A program made the translations under genes and the position numbers. A stretch of 64,000 bases of DNA from Chloroflexota bacterium. GTDB lineage: Bacteria; Chloroflexota; Anaerolineae; Caldilineales; Caldilineaceae. This document shows, in pieces, positions 39,520-50,500 of the stretch (positions within the stretch are counted from its first letter, which is position 1; the number at the start of each line of letters is the position of its first letter). Under the pieces are notes generated by a model that did not search any database, was not told where the DNA came from, and saw only the letters and a list, made by a program, of their open reading frames with translations. The DNA lies in NCBI GenBank assembly GCA_018969295.1, contig JAGWYN010000012.1, forward strand, positions 1 to 64,000, read 5' to 3'.

Positions 39520-42500
39520 AGTGCGATCTCCTCGCGTGCTTCGTTGGTCAGACCGGCGACGGCCTGCAGTTTTTGTGCGGTTTGCAGCATGTCGATCTGC
39601 CGGGCAACTTCTTGCAGCGTGGGGGTTTGAAAAAAGGTGCGCATGGGCAGTTCAACGCCGAGCCTTTGACGCACGCGCGCCAAGACTTGGGTGGCCAACA
39701 GGGAATGGCCCCCCAGCGCAAAGAAATCAGCGTCTCCCCCGACCGGCCCGCTTTTCAAGAGCTGCTGCCAGATTTCGGCCAGGGCGATTTCGGTGGGGGT
39801 ACGGGGCGGCTGGTCTGTCGTGTTGGGGGGCAGGTGGGGGGGGGGCAGCGCTTTGAAGTCGATCTTCCCGCTGGGGGTCAGGGGGAGTGTGGGCAGCACC
39901 TTCCAGACCGATGGCACCATATAGTCGGGCAGCTGCTGGCGCAAGAAGGCACGCAGGCTGGCTGTGAAGGCTGTGGGGGGGGCTGTTTCGGCTGCTGGGG
40001 AAGCCTGCTCTTTGGGGACAACATAGGCGGCCAGCAATTTGGCCGGACCTTCTCCGTAGACGGTGACTGTGGCTTGTTGGACGGCAGGGTGTTGTTGGAG
40101 GCGGACTTCGATCTCTTTCAACTCAATGCGGACCCCGCGCACCTTGACCTGGTCGTCCAGCCTCCCGCGAATTTCCAGCGCGCCGTCGAACCGATAGCAG
40201 CCGACATCTCCGGTGAAATAGAGCAGATCGTCTGCGTCGCTGCGGAAGGGGTTGCGCACAAAGCGCCGTGCTTGTTCGGCTGGGTTGTTGATGTATCCCA
40301 GTGTACGAAAGGGAGTTCTGAGGACGATCTCTCCGGGCTCTCCGATCCCGCACAGAGCGCCATTGCGCAGGACCAGGGCCTGGGTATGGGGCTGGGGGAA
40401 ACCGGCCAGCTGAATGCCTGGCTGGAGTGTGGCAGGGACTCGATAGAAGCATTTGACCATGGTGGTTTCGGTGGGCCCGTAGAGGTTGATGACTTCGCCC
40501 GAGGGGGCTCGTTCTCGCCACAGCTGTACGAGCGAAGCGGTCAGCGGTTCGCCTGCCAGAAAAATACAGCGGAGATGGGGCAGGGTGGTTGTCGGGGATG
40601 CGGCGGCGAGCCAGCTGTGCGCCAGGGCGGGTACGCTGTGGAGCAGCGTAATTCGTTCTTGCTGCAGCCATTCCAACAGGGAGGGGAGTTCTGTTGCGCC
40701 GCGTCGTGGCGGCAGTACCAAGGTGGCGCCGCTGGTGAGCGGCAGGAACAGATCGCGCAGCACGGCGTCGAACGACAGGGCGATCAGCTGGGCGACGCGA
40801 TCGGTGGGGCTGACGGCAAAGGTTGAGCGCTGCCAGTGCAAAAAGTGGGCCAGCCCTTTCTGTGTTCCCAGGACTCCTTTGGGCACACCGGTCGAGCCAG
40901 AGGTAAAAAAGATATAGGCCGGGCTGTCGGGAGCGAGTGTGGGCAAGGCAGCGGCGGCCGGCGAGACAGGCTCTGCCAGCTGGCCCGAGCCGGGATCGAC
41001 TGCAAAGCGGTGTGGACAGCTGTCCAGCAGCGGCTGGAGCTCCGGGTCGGGTGTTTCCAGGCAGATCAGGTAGCGGGCATCTGCTGCCTGCTGCATGACC
41101 TGCAGCCGTTGGCAGGGCAGGTGGGGATCCAGCAGCAGCAGCACGCCTCCGCTTTGCAACGTTCCGACCAGACTGGCGACCAGCCCAAAGCTGGGGGTTC
41201 CCAAAAGGGCGATGCTGTCGCCTGGCTGCACGCCGGCACCGACCAGCGCGGCGGCAACGGCGGCGGCGCTGGTGTGCAGTGTGGCATATGACCAGTGCTG
41301 CCCATCCTGTTCTACGGCTGTCTGGTCGGGTGTCTGGGTGGCCCAGGTTGAGATGGTTGCCGGGAGCAGTTCGTAGGCAGGGGCGGGCAGGGGGTGGCTC
41401 GGATCTGGCAGCAGGGCGGCTGCTGGGGGAGTGACCAGCGAGAAGCTCTCGACCGGCTGTTCTGGCGCGTCGATCAGCTGGCTGAGGAGCATGGCATATT
41501 GTTGGAGCAATTCGACCATGTGCGGATGGGTGAACAGATTGGCATTGTAGAGCAAACGCAGGCGAATGCCGTCGGCAGCAGTTTGGAGATAAAAGGTCCA
41601 GTCAAAGGTGGCAGGGGCTTCCAGGCCAGCCAGCGTTTTCATCGTCAACCCTGGCAGCTGAACGGGGGGGTCTTCTGGTGCCATGTTGCACCAAACTTGG
41701 AAGAGCGGGGTTCGGCTGGGGTCGCGCACGGGGTGCAGCTCCTCGACCAATTTTTCAAAAGGAATTTCTTGATGTGCATCGGCGGCGAGGGTCACTGCTT
41801 TCACCCGTTCCAGCAGGGTGAGAAAGGTGAGCGGGGAGCCGTCTGCTGTCGACAGGTCGGTGCGCAGGACGAGGGTGTTGAGGAAACAGCCGATCAAATT
41901 TTCTACTTCTACCTGGCTGCGTCCGGCGCTCGGCGAACCGACGATCAGGTCTGTCTGTCCGGTGACGCGTGCCAGCAGCAATTTGAAGGCAGCCAGCAAG
42001 GTCATGAACAATGTCACCCCTTGGCGTTGGCTGAACTGCTGGCAGCGTCTGCTCAGGGGGAGGGGCAGCAGCAGGTCGCACTGTGCGCCGTGGAAACTCT
42101 GCTGGGCGGGTCGTGGAAAATCGAGGGGCAGGTTGAGTGTGGGCAGTTCGCCCCCGAGCTGTTTTTTCCAGTACGCCCAGTGTGTCTGGATCTCGGCGGC
42201 GGTTTCTGGGGTGGCCATTCGCTGCCGCTGCCAGAGAGCGAAATCTGCATATTGGATGGGCAAGGGGGGCAGGGGGGATGGCTGGCCAAAGGCGCCATAG
42301 AGTGCGGCCAACTCGCGCTGCAGAACCCCTATCGACCAGCCGTCGCTGGCGATGTGGTGCAGTGTGAGCAGCAGCAGGTGGTGGTTTTCTGCCAGATGCA
42401 GCAGACGGCCCCGGATGGGCCAGTCTGTGGCCAGGTCGAAGGGTGCATTGCTCAGGGTACGCTGCCAATAGACCGCCTGTTTTTGGGGGTCGTCTGCTGG

Positions 42501-44579
42501 CAGATGGGCCAGAGAAATGACTGGGATGGAGAAGTCTGTCATGGCAGCAGCGGGTGTCACGACTTGACAGAGTTCACCTTCCTGCAGCTGATAGCGTGTG
42601 CGCAGCACCTCATGGCGCTGCACGATCTGCTGCAGGCTGGCCAGCAGCGCCTGTACGTTCAGAACGCCGGTCAGTTCGAAGGCGACCGGCACCTGGTAGA
42701 CTGGGTGACTGCCTGCGATCTGTTCCACAAACCAGAGCCGTTGTTGGGCGTAGGAGAGGGGCAGATGTGGGGGGCGCGGCTGTGGGGTCAGAGGCAGGCG
42801 GGAGATCTGCGGGTCTGTCTGCTGTCTCCGGGCGATTTCGGCGGACAGCAGACAGACTGTGGGTGCGTGAAAAAGGCTATGCAGCTGCAAATGGACGCCG
42901 AAGGCGTTTTGAAGCCGTGCGAGCAGCTGTGTTGCGACCAGGGAGTGGCCGCCCAGCGCAAAAAAGTTGTCGTGGATGCCGATGGTGCGCTGCTGGCCGG
43001 CTTCGCTCTCCAGCCCAAGAATTTCCGTCCAGATCTGGAGGAGGCGTTGTTCCAGCGCGCTGCGGGGTGCTTCGTAGGGCTGTGTGGGGCGTGTGGTGGC
43101 GGGCACAGAGAGGCGCGGGATCTGCTGGAGGGGAATGGCTGCGACCAATTGGTCTGGCGTCTGTTCGGGGTCTGCGGCGATCTGGTGGAAGAGCAAAATC
43201 CAGTGTTCGAGGATCTGCTGCACGGAGTCGTTCTCGAAATAGCTGCTGTCATAGATCAGTTCGACGGTCAGCCCGGCGGGGGGGGCTCCGGGTGTGGAGA
43301 TTTCTGCGGTCGGTGTCACCAGCAGGGTCAGCGGGTAGGCTGTGTGGGCGCCGGCAAAATCGACGGGCACAAAATCCAGGGTGGATCGGCTGTGTCCGGC
43401 CGCAGGTTTCGGATAATTTTGAAAGACGAGCAAGCTTTTGAAGAGTGCGGTGGTGGCTGGAAGGCCGCTCCAGCTTTGGATTTGTCCGGCAGAGCAGTGG
43501 GCGTACTGTTCAGCTGCCAGCCGTTGTTGCTGGCATTCTTTCAACCAGAGTGGCAGCGGCGTCTTCAGCGCCACGGGGAGGCGGATCGGCAGGGTATTGA
43601 TAAACAGCCCGACCATTGTTTCGACATGGGGGATCTGGGCGGGCCGACCCGCCACAGTGGCGCCGAAGACCACATCTGTCTGTCCGCTGTAGCGGTGCAA
43701 GAGGAGTGCCCAGACAGCTTGGGCCAGGGTATTCAGGGTCAGCTGTTGTTGTTGGCAGAAAGTCTGCAAATGCTCTGTGGCGGACTGCGTCAACGACCTG
43801 GCGATTTTGCCGTACCGTTCCTGGGGGGCGGGGAGAAGTGCGGTCTGGGCGGGGGCTTCGGCTGGCACGCCCAGTGCGGTCTGGGGGGGGAAGTCTGCCA
43901 GATAGTGCTGCCAGAAGCGTCTGGCGCTCTCCTCGTCTTGTTGGCGGAGCCAGCGGATATATTGGCGGTAGGGGGGGGCGGGGGGGAGTGTTTCTCCGTC
44001 GGGATGGGCTCGGTATCTGGCCATGACTTCTTTCAGGACGACCGGGATCGACCAGCCGTCGCTCAGGAGGTGATGGATGGCCCAGGTGAAGCGGTGCCGA
44101 TCGTCGGCAATTTGCCAGAGTGCCAGCCGGAGGAGGGGGGGCCTGGTCAGCACAAACCCTTGTGTTTGCACGGTGTCCAGATAGGCATTTTGTCGTTGTT
44201 GTTGTTCTGTGGCGGAGAAGCTGCGCCAGTCCTGGTATTCCAGCGGCACAGAGACAGTTTTCAGAACAAATTGCAGCGGTTCGTTCTGTTCTTTCCAGAC
44301 AAAACCGGTGCGCAGGGCTGTGTGCCGCTGCACGACGCTCTGCCATGCCTGATGAAAAGCGGTGACGTCGAGTGGGCCCAGGAGATCGAACAGGGCGATC
44401 TCGACATATTTGCTGGTCTCTCCGCCGCTGTTGGACGAGGCAAGTGTGTCCAGCAGCATGCCTTGTTGGGAAGGGGAGAGCGGATAGATATCTTCGATGG
44501 GGCGGTTTTTGGCTGGCGGTGTCGGCTGGGCATCTGCCGGGTGCAGGGTCTGATCCACGGGTTTACTCCTCCAATCCAC
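39516..44579 (-). CDS. NRPS: DCL-type C-T (no A domain)-C-A-T
   Basis: A 1687-aa protein. The first condensation domain (about 28-480) opens with IYPLSPSQQGMLLDTL and has HHLLSDG near 171, the DCL type that accepts a D-residue, fitting the epimerase that ends the upstream protein. A carrier domain (ALGGHSLVA near 543) follows directly with no adenylation domain in between. A second, LCL-type C domain (HHIASDG near 746), an adenylation domain (FTSGSTGVPKG near 1230; pocket residues about DARHFALMV-K, substrate not assigned) and a final carrier domain (ALGGHSLLA near 1626) complete it. The first T must be loaded in trans or be unused. It overlaps the upstream gene by 17 nt and the downstream gene by 4 nt, so translation is coupled. 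Confidence 0.9.
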   Translation of the reverse strand: MDWRSKPVDQTLHPADAQPTPPAKNRPIEDIYPLSPSQQGMLLDTLASSNSGGETSKYVEIALFDLLGPLDVTAFHQAWQSVVQRHTALRTGFVWKEQNEPLQFVLKTVSVPLEYQDWRSFSATEQQQRQNAYLDTVQTQGFVLTRPPLLRLALWQIADDRHRFTWAIHHLLSDGWSIPVVLKEVMARYRAHPDGETLPPAPPYRQYIRWLRQQDEESARRFWQHYLADFPPQTALGVPAEAPAQTALLPAPQERYGKIARSLTQSATEHLQTFCQQQQLTLNTLAQAVWALLLHRYSGQTDVVFGATVAGRPAQIPHVETMVGLFINTLPIRLPVALKTPLPLWLKECQQQRLAAEQYAHCSAGQIQSWSGLPATTALFKSLLVFQNYPKPAAGHSRSTLDFVPVDFAGAHTAYPLTLLVTPTAEISTPGAPPAGLTVELIYDSSYFENDSVQQILEHWILLFHQIAADPEQTPDQLVAAIPLQQIPRLSVPATTRPTQPYEAPRSALEQRLLQIWTEILGLESEAGQQRTIGIHDNFFALGGHSLVATQLLARLQNAFGVHLQLHSLFHAPTVCLLSAEIARRQQTDPQISRLPLTPQPRPPHLPLSYAQQRLWFVEQIAGSHPVYQVPVAFELTGVLNVQALLASLQQIVQRHEVLRTRYQLQEGELCQVVTPAAAMTDFSIPVISLAHLPADDPQKQAVYWQRTLSNAPFDLATDWPIRGRLLHLAENHHLLLLTLHHIASDGWSIGVLQRELAALYGAFGQPSPLPPLPIQYADFALWQRQRMATPETAAEIQTHWAYWKKQLGGELPTLNLPLDFPRPAQQSFHGAQCDLLLPLPLSRRCQQFSQRQGVTLFMTLLAAFKLLLARVTGQTDLIVGSPSAGRSQVEVENLIGCFLNTLVLRTDLSTADGSPLTFLTLLERVKAVTLAADAHQEIPFEKLVEELHPVRDPSRTPLFQVWCNMAPEDPPVQLPGLTMKTLAGLEAPATFDWTFYLQTAADGIRLRLLYNANLFTHPHMVELLQQYAMLLSQLIDAPEQPVESFSLVTPPAAALLPDPSHPLPAPAYELLPATISTWATQTPDQTAVEQDGQHWSYATLHTSAAAVAAALVGAGVQPGDSIALLGTPSFGLVASLVGTLQSGGVLLLLDPHLPCQRLQVMQQAADARYLICLETPDPELQPLLDSCPHRFAVDPGSGQLAEPVSPAAAALPTLAPDSPAYIFFTSGSTGVPKGVLGTQKGLAHFLHWQRSTFAVSPTDRVAQLIALSFDAVLRDLFLPLTSGATLVLPPRRGATELPSLLEWLQQERITLLHSVPALAHSWLAAASPTTTLPHLRCIFLAGEPLTASLVQLWRERAPSGEVINLYGPTETTMVKCFYRVPATLQPGIQLAGFPQPHTQALVLRNGALCGIGEPGEIVLRTPFRTLGYINNPAEQARRFVRNPFRSDADDLLYFTGDVGCYRFDGALEIRGRLDDQVKVRGVRIELKEIEVRLQQHPAVQQATVTVYGEGPAKLLAAYVVPKEQASPAAETAPPTAFTASLRAFLRQQLPDYMVPSVWKVLPTLPLTPSGKIDFKALPPPHLPPNTTDQPPRTPTEIALAEIWQQLLKSGPVGGDADFFALGGHSLLATQVLARVRQRLGVELPMRTFFQTPTLQEVARQIDMLQTAQKLQAVAGLTNEAREEIAL

Positions 44580-47500
44580 TTTGTACTTCGTCCAGGAGGC
44601 GGTCCAGCCCGGTCTGGTCGATGGTCAGTTCAGGAAAATCGCTGGGGGTAAAGCTGCTGCTCTCTTTGGCCAGACAGTGGTTGAGCAAGGTGCGCAGATG
44701 CTCGCAGTAGCGTTGTGCCAGCCGGGCAATGGTAGAGGGCTGGTGGAGAAGGGGGCTGAATCCCCAGGTGAAGCGCAGTTCCCCCTGGAGAATGACAGCG
44801 TCGATCTCCAGGAGGTGGGAGCGGGTGCCTTGGGGGCTTTGGGTCTGTCCTGGGGTTTCGGGGGCAAAACCGAGCACCAGCGCTGTTTCTGTCTGGGGAG
44901 CCGGATCGAACTGGCCGAGATAATTAAAGAGCAGTGCGGGGGGGGGGACTGGGGCCAGTCTCTGGTCGTTGTTCAGGTAGCGCAGAATTCCGTAGCTGAT
45001 TCCCTGTTGTGGGATCTGGCGGAGCTGTTCTTTGACCGATTGAATCAGCGGGCCTGGTTCTGTGTGGCTCCAGAGCAGCCGTACGGGGAAGAGGGAGGTG
45101 AACCAGCCGACCGTGCGGGAGAGATCGAGCGGGTGGGGAGCAGCGGATTCTGGGGTGGGCGCGTCGATCTGTGTGCGTCCATGTCCTTCCAGCTCGATCA
45201 GCAGCGTGTGCTCTCCGCTCCACTCCCCGAGACATTGGACGAGCGCTGCCAGCAGCAGATCGTTGATTTGGGTATGGTAGGCTGCGGGGGCTTGATGCAA
45301 CAGCGATCGGGTTTCGTCTGCGGTCAACGCTGCGGTGAGCTCCTGGCGTGCAGCGACCCTGTTGAGCGCCAGCCCAGCGGGGTCATCTACGGGCAAGCCA
45401 TAGGGCAGCTGGGACGCTGGGGGGTGTGTGATGGCCTGCCAGCCTGCACGGTGGGTGGCGGCGAGGGCGACCCCCTGTTGGGCAAGCCAGTGTGCCCAGG
45501 CGTGGAAAGAGGAGCTTTTGGCAGGGAGCTGGAGGGGGGTGCCGTGGCGCAGCGCGTCGTAGGCGTTCTGCAGATCTTCCAGCAGAATTCGCCAGGAAAC
45601 ACCGTCGACCGCCAGATGGTGGATGACGAGCAGCAGTCGGCCTGGTTGATGGGGGCCGTAGTCGAAAAAGGCTGCCCGCAGCAGGGGGCCCTGGGCGAGG
45701 TCCAGGCTGCGCTGGATCCGATCGGCTTCGGTCAGCAGCCGTTGTGGGCGGGTGGCGGCGGGTATCGTGGAGAGATCGATCCGTTCGACCTGGAGGATTT
45801 CTCCGTTGGGTGCATTGAACTGTGTCCAACCTGTTGTGGTCTGTGTAAAGCGGAGTCGCAGCGCGTCGTGGTGGCTGATCAACTGGTTCAGCGCCTGTTC
45901 CAGCCATGCGATGTTGGCGGCTGCTGTTGTTTGCAGCAGCACAGACTGGTTGAAGTGGTGGGGTTCAGACCAGTTCTGCTGGAAGAACCAATGTTGAATG
46001 GGGGTCAGCGGCAAGGGGCCGGTCACGGGTCCTTGTTCTGCCTGGGGGCGGGTGTCGGCTTCGACCACTGCAGCCAGCTGCACCAGGGTGGGGAACTGGA
46101 AGATTTGGTGGGGGGTGAGGGCCAGGCCAACCTGGCGTGCTCGGGTTGCGACCTGAATGCTCAGAATAGAGTCGCCGCCGACCGCAAAAAAATTGTCGTC
46201 GAGGCTGACCTGTTCCAGCCGGAGCACGGAGCGCCAGATGGTCGACAGGGCTTCTTCGATCTGGGTACGCGGCAGGCGCACGGGGGAGCTTCCTCGTTGT
46301 GGTGGGGCGGGCATTGGCAGGGCATTGCGATCGACTTTGCCGTTTGCGTTCAGGGGCAACGTTTTCAGCTGCACGAAGGCGGCGGGCACCATGTACTCTG
46401 GCACTTTTGTGCGCAGATAGTCGCGCAAAGCGAGCCAGAGTTCAGCGTCGGGTGTCGGTTCGGGGGGGAGCTGTGTGGGGCTCACCACATAGGCCACCAG
46501 CCGCTGCTCGCCCGGCTGATCTTCGCGGGCGGCCACGACAACTTCTTGAACAGCGGGGTGTTGGAGCAACACGCTTTCGATCTCCCCCAGTTCGATGCGG
46601 AAGCCCCGTATTTTCACCTGGTGGTCGATGCGTCCCAGATACTCGATGTTCCCGTCCGGCAGCCAGCGGGCCAGATCCCCGGTCTTGTAGAGCCGGCCTG
46701 GGCCGAAGGGGTTGGGGATGAACTTCTCTGCGGTCAGCTCAGGGCGGTTCAGGTAGCCGTAGCCGACCTGTACGCCGCCGATATGCAACTCCCCAGAGAG
46801 GCCGACGGGCACCGGATTCAAGCCGACGTCCAGCACATAGAGTTGTGTATTGGCGACCGGACGTCCGATGGGGACGATTTTTCGACGGTCTTGTCGTCGG
46901 CACGCCCAGTAGCTCACATCCACAGCGGCTTCGGTTGGGCCGTAGAGGTTGTGCAGCTCAGCGGCCGAAGCTGCAAAGAAACGTTGTTGTAGATCGTAGC
47001 CAAGTGCTTCGCCGCTGCAGAGCACGCGGCGCAAGGTCGTACAGGAGCCGATCGATTCTGCAGAGAGGAAGGCGCTGAGCATAGAAGGGACAAAGTGCAG
47101 GGTTGTAATTTGTTCCTGGCGGAGAGTGGTGGCCAGATAGCTGGGGTCTTTGTGTCCTTCTGGCCGGGCGACCACCAGCCTGGCGCCGGTCAGCAAGGGC
47201 CAGAAAAATTCCCAGACGGAGACATCGAAGCTGAAGGGAGTTTTTTGCAGTACTCGGTCGTCGTGCTGCAGGCGATAGGTCTCCTGCATCCATACCAGGC
47301 GATTGACCACGCCCTGGTGGGCGTTCATGGCTCCTTTGGGTTTGCCGGTCGAGCCGGAGGTGTAGATGACATAGGCCAGGTGGTGGGGCTGCACCGAACT
47401 GTCCGGGTTTTTTTCGGGGTGTGCTGCCGGCCAGTCTCGATCCAGGCAGAGGATTTGTGCGTCTGTAGGGGGCAAAGTTTTGGACAGATGTACCTGGGTC

Positions 47501-50500
47501 AGCAGCACCGGTGCTGCGGCGTCTTGGAGCATGAAGGCAAACCGCTCCGGGGGGTAGGTCGGGTCCAGCGGCACGTAGGCGCCGCCTGCCTTGAGAATGC
47601 CGAGCAGCCCCACCACCATTTCCAGCGAGCGTTCCACACAGAGGCCCACCAGCAGATCTGGCCCCACGCCGAGCTCTTGGAGCCTGTGCGCCAGCTGATT
47701 GGCCCGGCGGTTGAGTTCGGCGTAGGTCAGCTCCTTCTCTTCGAAGCGCACTGCCACGGCATTGGGGGTGCGCTCGACCTGTTCTTCGAAGAGTGTATGG
47801 ATGCACTTCTCCTGTGGGAAGTCGGCGGCGGTGTTGTTCCAATCGACCAGCAGCTGTTGGCGTTCGGCAGGGGTGAGGAGGGCGAGGGTGTCGAGTGGTT
47901 GGCCAGGATCGGCGGCAATGGAGGCCAGAAACGTTTTCAGGTGGTGGCACCAACGTTCGGCTGTCGTTGCGTCCAGGATATCGGCGTTGTAGCTCCATTC
48001 CAGCACCCATGAGTCGGGCAGATCGAGGATGTTGAGGGCCAGGTCGAAATGGACGAAGGGGCGCGGGGAGGGGGGGAAGCTCAGCGTGACGCCGGGCAGA
48101 GCGGTGGTGGGGTGTGGCTTGTCCAGGTTGAAAATCGTGCTGAGCAGCGGAGGTCGGCTGGCGTCGTGGGCAATCTGCAAGCGGTCCAGCAATTTTGCGT
48201 AAGGGTAGTCGCTGTGTTCGTAGGCGTCCAGCAGAAGCGCTTTCAGGGAGCGCAGATAGTCGAGAAAGGTTGTTCCTTGGTGCATCTGGCTGCGGATCGG
48301 CAGCAGGTGGGTGCAGTAGCCGACCAGGGATTCGCTTCCTTCCAGTCCTCGGCCTGCTGTGGGAACCCCGACCAACAGGTCGGTCTGGCGGGTCAGGCGG
48401 TGGAGAAAGGCCATGTAGGCGGCCAGGAGGGTCATGAAGTGGGTACAGCCTTGTTGCAGGCTGGTCTGTTTCAGTGCGCGGACGAGTGCGGGTTCGAGCA
48501 GGTGGGTATGGCGTCCTCCGTGGTAGCTTTTGACCGGCGGGTAGGTCTGGTCGGTGGGCAGGTTGAGGAGGGGGAGGGGAGGGGCCAGCTGTGCAAGCCA
48601 GTAGCGGGCCTGTCTCTGGAAAAGAGGAGTTGGCTCCTGTTCTATTTGCCAGCGAACATATTCGCTGAACTGCTGTGCGGGGGGCAAGGTCTTTGGGTGG
48701 CCTTGTGTCAGGGCAGCGTACAGGGCAATGAGCTCATCGAGCAAGATGCTCAGCGAAATGCCGTCGACGAGGATATGGTGGGCGGTGAAGACCAGCAGCT
48801 GTTTTTGGGGGGCCAGCTGGAGCAAGGCTGCCCGCAGCAGCGGGCCACGCGCAAAATCGAACGGTTGGCGGCTTTCGGCGTCCAGCCAGGCTGCCACGCC
48901 CTCTGCGTCCAGCGGGTGGAGGGTCAGCTGGATGGGCATCTGGGGGTGAAAGGTCTGCATTTGGCCGTCGGCGTGAAAGGTTGCCCGCAAGGCTTCGTGG
49001 CGGTCGACGATCTGTTGAAAGGCGGTTTGCAGAAAATCGGTTTTCACGGTGCCGTCAAACTGGATCAGGAGCCGTTCATGGTAGGCCAGAGCGCCTTGTG
49101 GGCTGATCTGGCTCAGCAGCCAGAGTTGGTACTGGGCGGGGGTGGTTGGACTCTGGCGCGCTTCTTCTGTGGTGGGGGGGGGCAGTTCGGTCGAAGCCAG
49201 GGGCGGTGGGGAGGGCAGCCTGGCCGGAGGGGGCGGGGGCTGTTTGCGCAAAAAGGCCAGCTGTTCGTGGATCACGCGCTGGGTGACCTGCAGCTGTTGT
49301 TGGAGCAGCCGTTCCAGAGCGGGCGGGGGCAGTCGGGTGAGGGGGGCTGTGGGGGGGCTGGCCGGTTCTACCGGTGGGCTGGCCGGTTCTACCGGTGGGC
49401 TGGCCGGTTCTGCCGAGGGGGGGGGCTGTACCCAGAAACGTTGTCTTTGGAAAGCATAGGTTGGCAGGTGAACTTTGGTGTTGGCGTAGGCCTGGTCGAC
49501 CGCCTGCCATTGGACAGGGGCTCCCTGCGTGTAGAGTGCACCCAGGCTGGTGAGCAGCTGTTCCCAATCGGGGACAGTTTCGTGCAGGCTCGGCAGAAAC
49601 AGGAAGGAGAGCGGTGCTTCTGTCGAAACGGCGGGGGCCAGGGCCTCGACCAGCCCCAACAAGGTTGGTTTGGGGCCAATTTCGACAAAGCAGCGGCAGC
49701 CTTGGGCGAGGAGTGTTTGTGCTGCGTCGGCAAAGCGTACTGGCTGGCGCAGGTGTTGCCGCCAGTAGGTGGGGTCGGTCAAGGGGGTGGTCACGCGCTG
49801 GCCGGTCATGCTGGAGACAACTGGCAGCCTGGGGGCGGCCAGTGTCATGTTGCGCACGGCGGCCTCAAACTCTGTCAGCACCGCTTCCAACAGCGGTGAA
49901 TGTGCGGCGACTGGGATGGCCAGGGTATATGTTTTAAAGCCTGCTGCCTGCAGTTGCACCGTGACGGCAGTCACGGCTTTTTCCTCTCCAGAGAGGACGA
50001 CGCTGTCGGGGCCGTTGTAGGCTGCGACAGTGACCTGTGCAGGGTCAGTCAGGAAGGGGGCCACTTCGTCTGCGCTGGCCAGGACAGAGACCATTTTCCC
50101 GACGGCTTTTTCCATCAACCGGCCGCGTGTTGCCACCAGTTGGAAGCCTTCTTCCAAGCTGAACACGCCGGCTGTGTAGGCGGCGGCAAAGTCGCCGAGG
50201 CTGTGTCCCAGCACCCAGGCTGGGGAGATTCCCCAGCTGATCCAGAGATCTGCGAGCGCACACTCGACCGCATAGGTGGCTGCCTGGCCGCACCGATGGG
50301 AGGTCAGCAGATCCTGGTGGGTGGGTGGGGTTGCTGGATAGAGCAGATCGAGCAGCGAGCGGCCCAGAGTCGACGGTGCGATTGCTTCGCAGCGGTCGAT
50401 CTGCTGGCGGAAGAGTGGCTGTGTTTCATACAAGGTGCGGCCCATCTGCAGGTATTGTGACCCTTGACCTGTAAACAGAAATGCGACGGCAAGGCCGCCT

